Shown: one piece after another, positions 6,578 to 6,634 of the stretch
Numbering within the stretch: position 1 is the first letter of the stretch
Layout: each line of letters begins with the position of its first letter
Assembly (NCBI GenBank): GCA_036564345.1
Contig: DATCOZ010000016.1
Span: 1 to 6,634 of the forward strand
Source: UBA6019 sp036564345
Lineage (GTDB): Bacteria > Chloroflexota > Dormibacteria > Dormibacterales > Dormibacteraceae
Direction of reading: 5' to 3'
Length of the DNA: 6,634 nucleotides
The notes under the pieces: generated by a model
The model's database searches: none
Told to the model about the DNA's origin: nothing
The model's input: only the letters and a program-made list of their open reading frames with translations
Position numbers and translations under genes: made by a program

Positions 6578-6634
6578 TGGCCGACACCGTCCGGATCACG
6601 ATGCCCCAGCTCGGCGAATCGGTCCACGAGGGGA
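6577..6634 (+). CDS. Dihydrolipoamide acyltransferase (E2), N-terminal start only, truncated by window end
   Basis: The first 19 codons read MADTVRITMPQLGESVHEG. 'MPQLGESVxEG' is the well-known first strand and turn of the E2 lipoyl domain of 2-oxoacid dehydrogenase complexes; the lipoylated lysine would lie about 20-30 residues further on, outside the window. The ATG shares its A with the E1 stop (TGATG at 6575-6579), which implies tight translational coupling and equimolar production. With lpdA and the E1 fusion this completes an E3-E1-E2 operon. The LGES form is commonest in branched-chain and 2-oxoglutarate E2 proteins, consistent with the E1 assignment. The catalytic and subunit-binding domains cannot be judged here. 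Confidence 0.9.
   Translation, partial: MADTVRITMPQLGESVHEG

Overview
The window is a high-GC (about two thirds G+C by eye), densely packed bacterial segment in which every supportable gene lies on the + strand. GC-rich third codon positions create many long overlapping ORFs that are not genes. The gene content suits a high-GC, probably environmental lineage such as Chloroflexota/Dormibacterota or a deep-branching actinobacterium (Thermoleophilia-like). The Chloroflexota-type hints are the beta-repeat tail of the first gene, the form of CpaB, and the single-chain E1 dehydrogenase. This placement is an inference from protein style only.

Region 1 (about 1-3046) is the end of a Tad/Flp-type pilus (type IVc) cluster. 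It holds the C-terminal 99 codons of a surface or pilus-associated protein with a beta-repeat tail, then a CpaB/RcpC-like pilus assembly protein, then the paired inner-membrane platform proteins TadB and TadC. The genes are separated by 37 bp, 12 bp and a one-base TGATG overlap, so they probably form one transcript. No TadZ or TadA/CpaF ATPase gene lies between cpaB and tadB, where it is often found, so the motor must be encoded elsewhere.

Region 2 (3047-3128) is the only notable gap. It carries an 11-bp-stem hairpin just after tadC, then a locally AT-rich stretch with a -10-like TACAAT and a short direct repeat. It is the most plausible boundary between the two operons.

Region 3 (3129-6634) is a 2-oxoacid dehydrogenase operon, most likely for branched-chain 2-oxoacids: E3 (dihydrolipoyl dehydrogenase), a single-polypeptide E1 alpha-beta fusion, and the first 19 codons of the E2 lipoyl acyltransferase. 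E1 would decarboxylate the 2-oxoacid on thiamine diphosphate and reductively acylate the E2 lipoyl arm. E2 would pass the acyl group to CoA, and E3 would reoxidise the dihydrolipoyl group with FAD and NAD+. The genes overlap by 4 bases (E3/E1, if the upstream TTG start is used) and 1 base (E1/E2), which suggests translational coupling.

I see no RNA genes, CRISPR arrays, insertion sequences or attachment sites. The window looks like ordinary chromosomal content. The points worth a second look are the gene order of the Tad cluster, the E1 fusion, the intergenic regulatory region, and the scarcity of Shine-Dalgarno sites with non-ATG starts. I found no convincing undescribed system.
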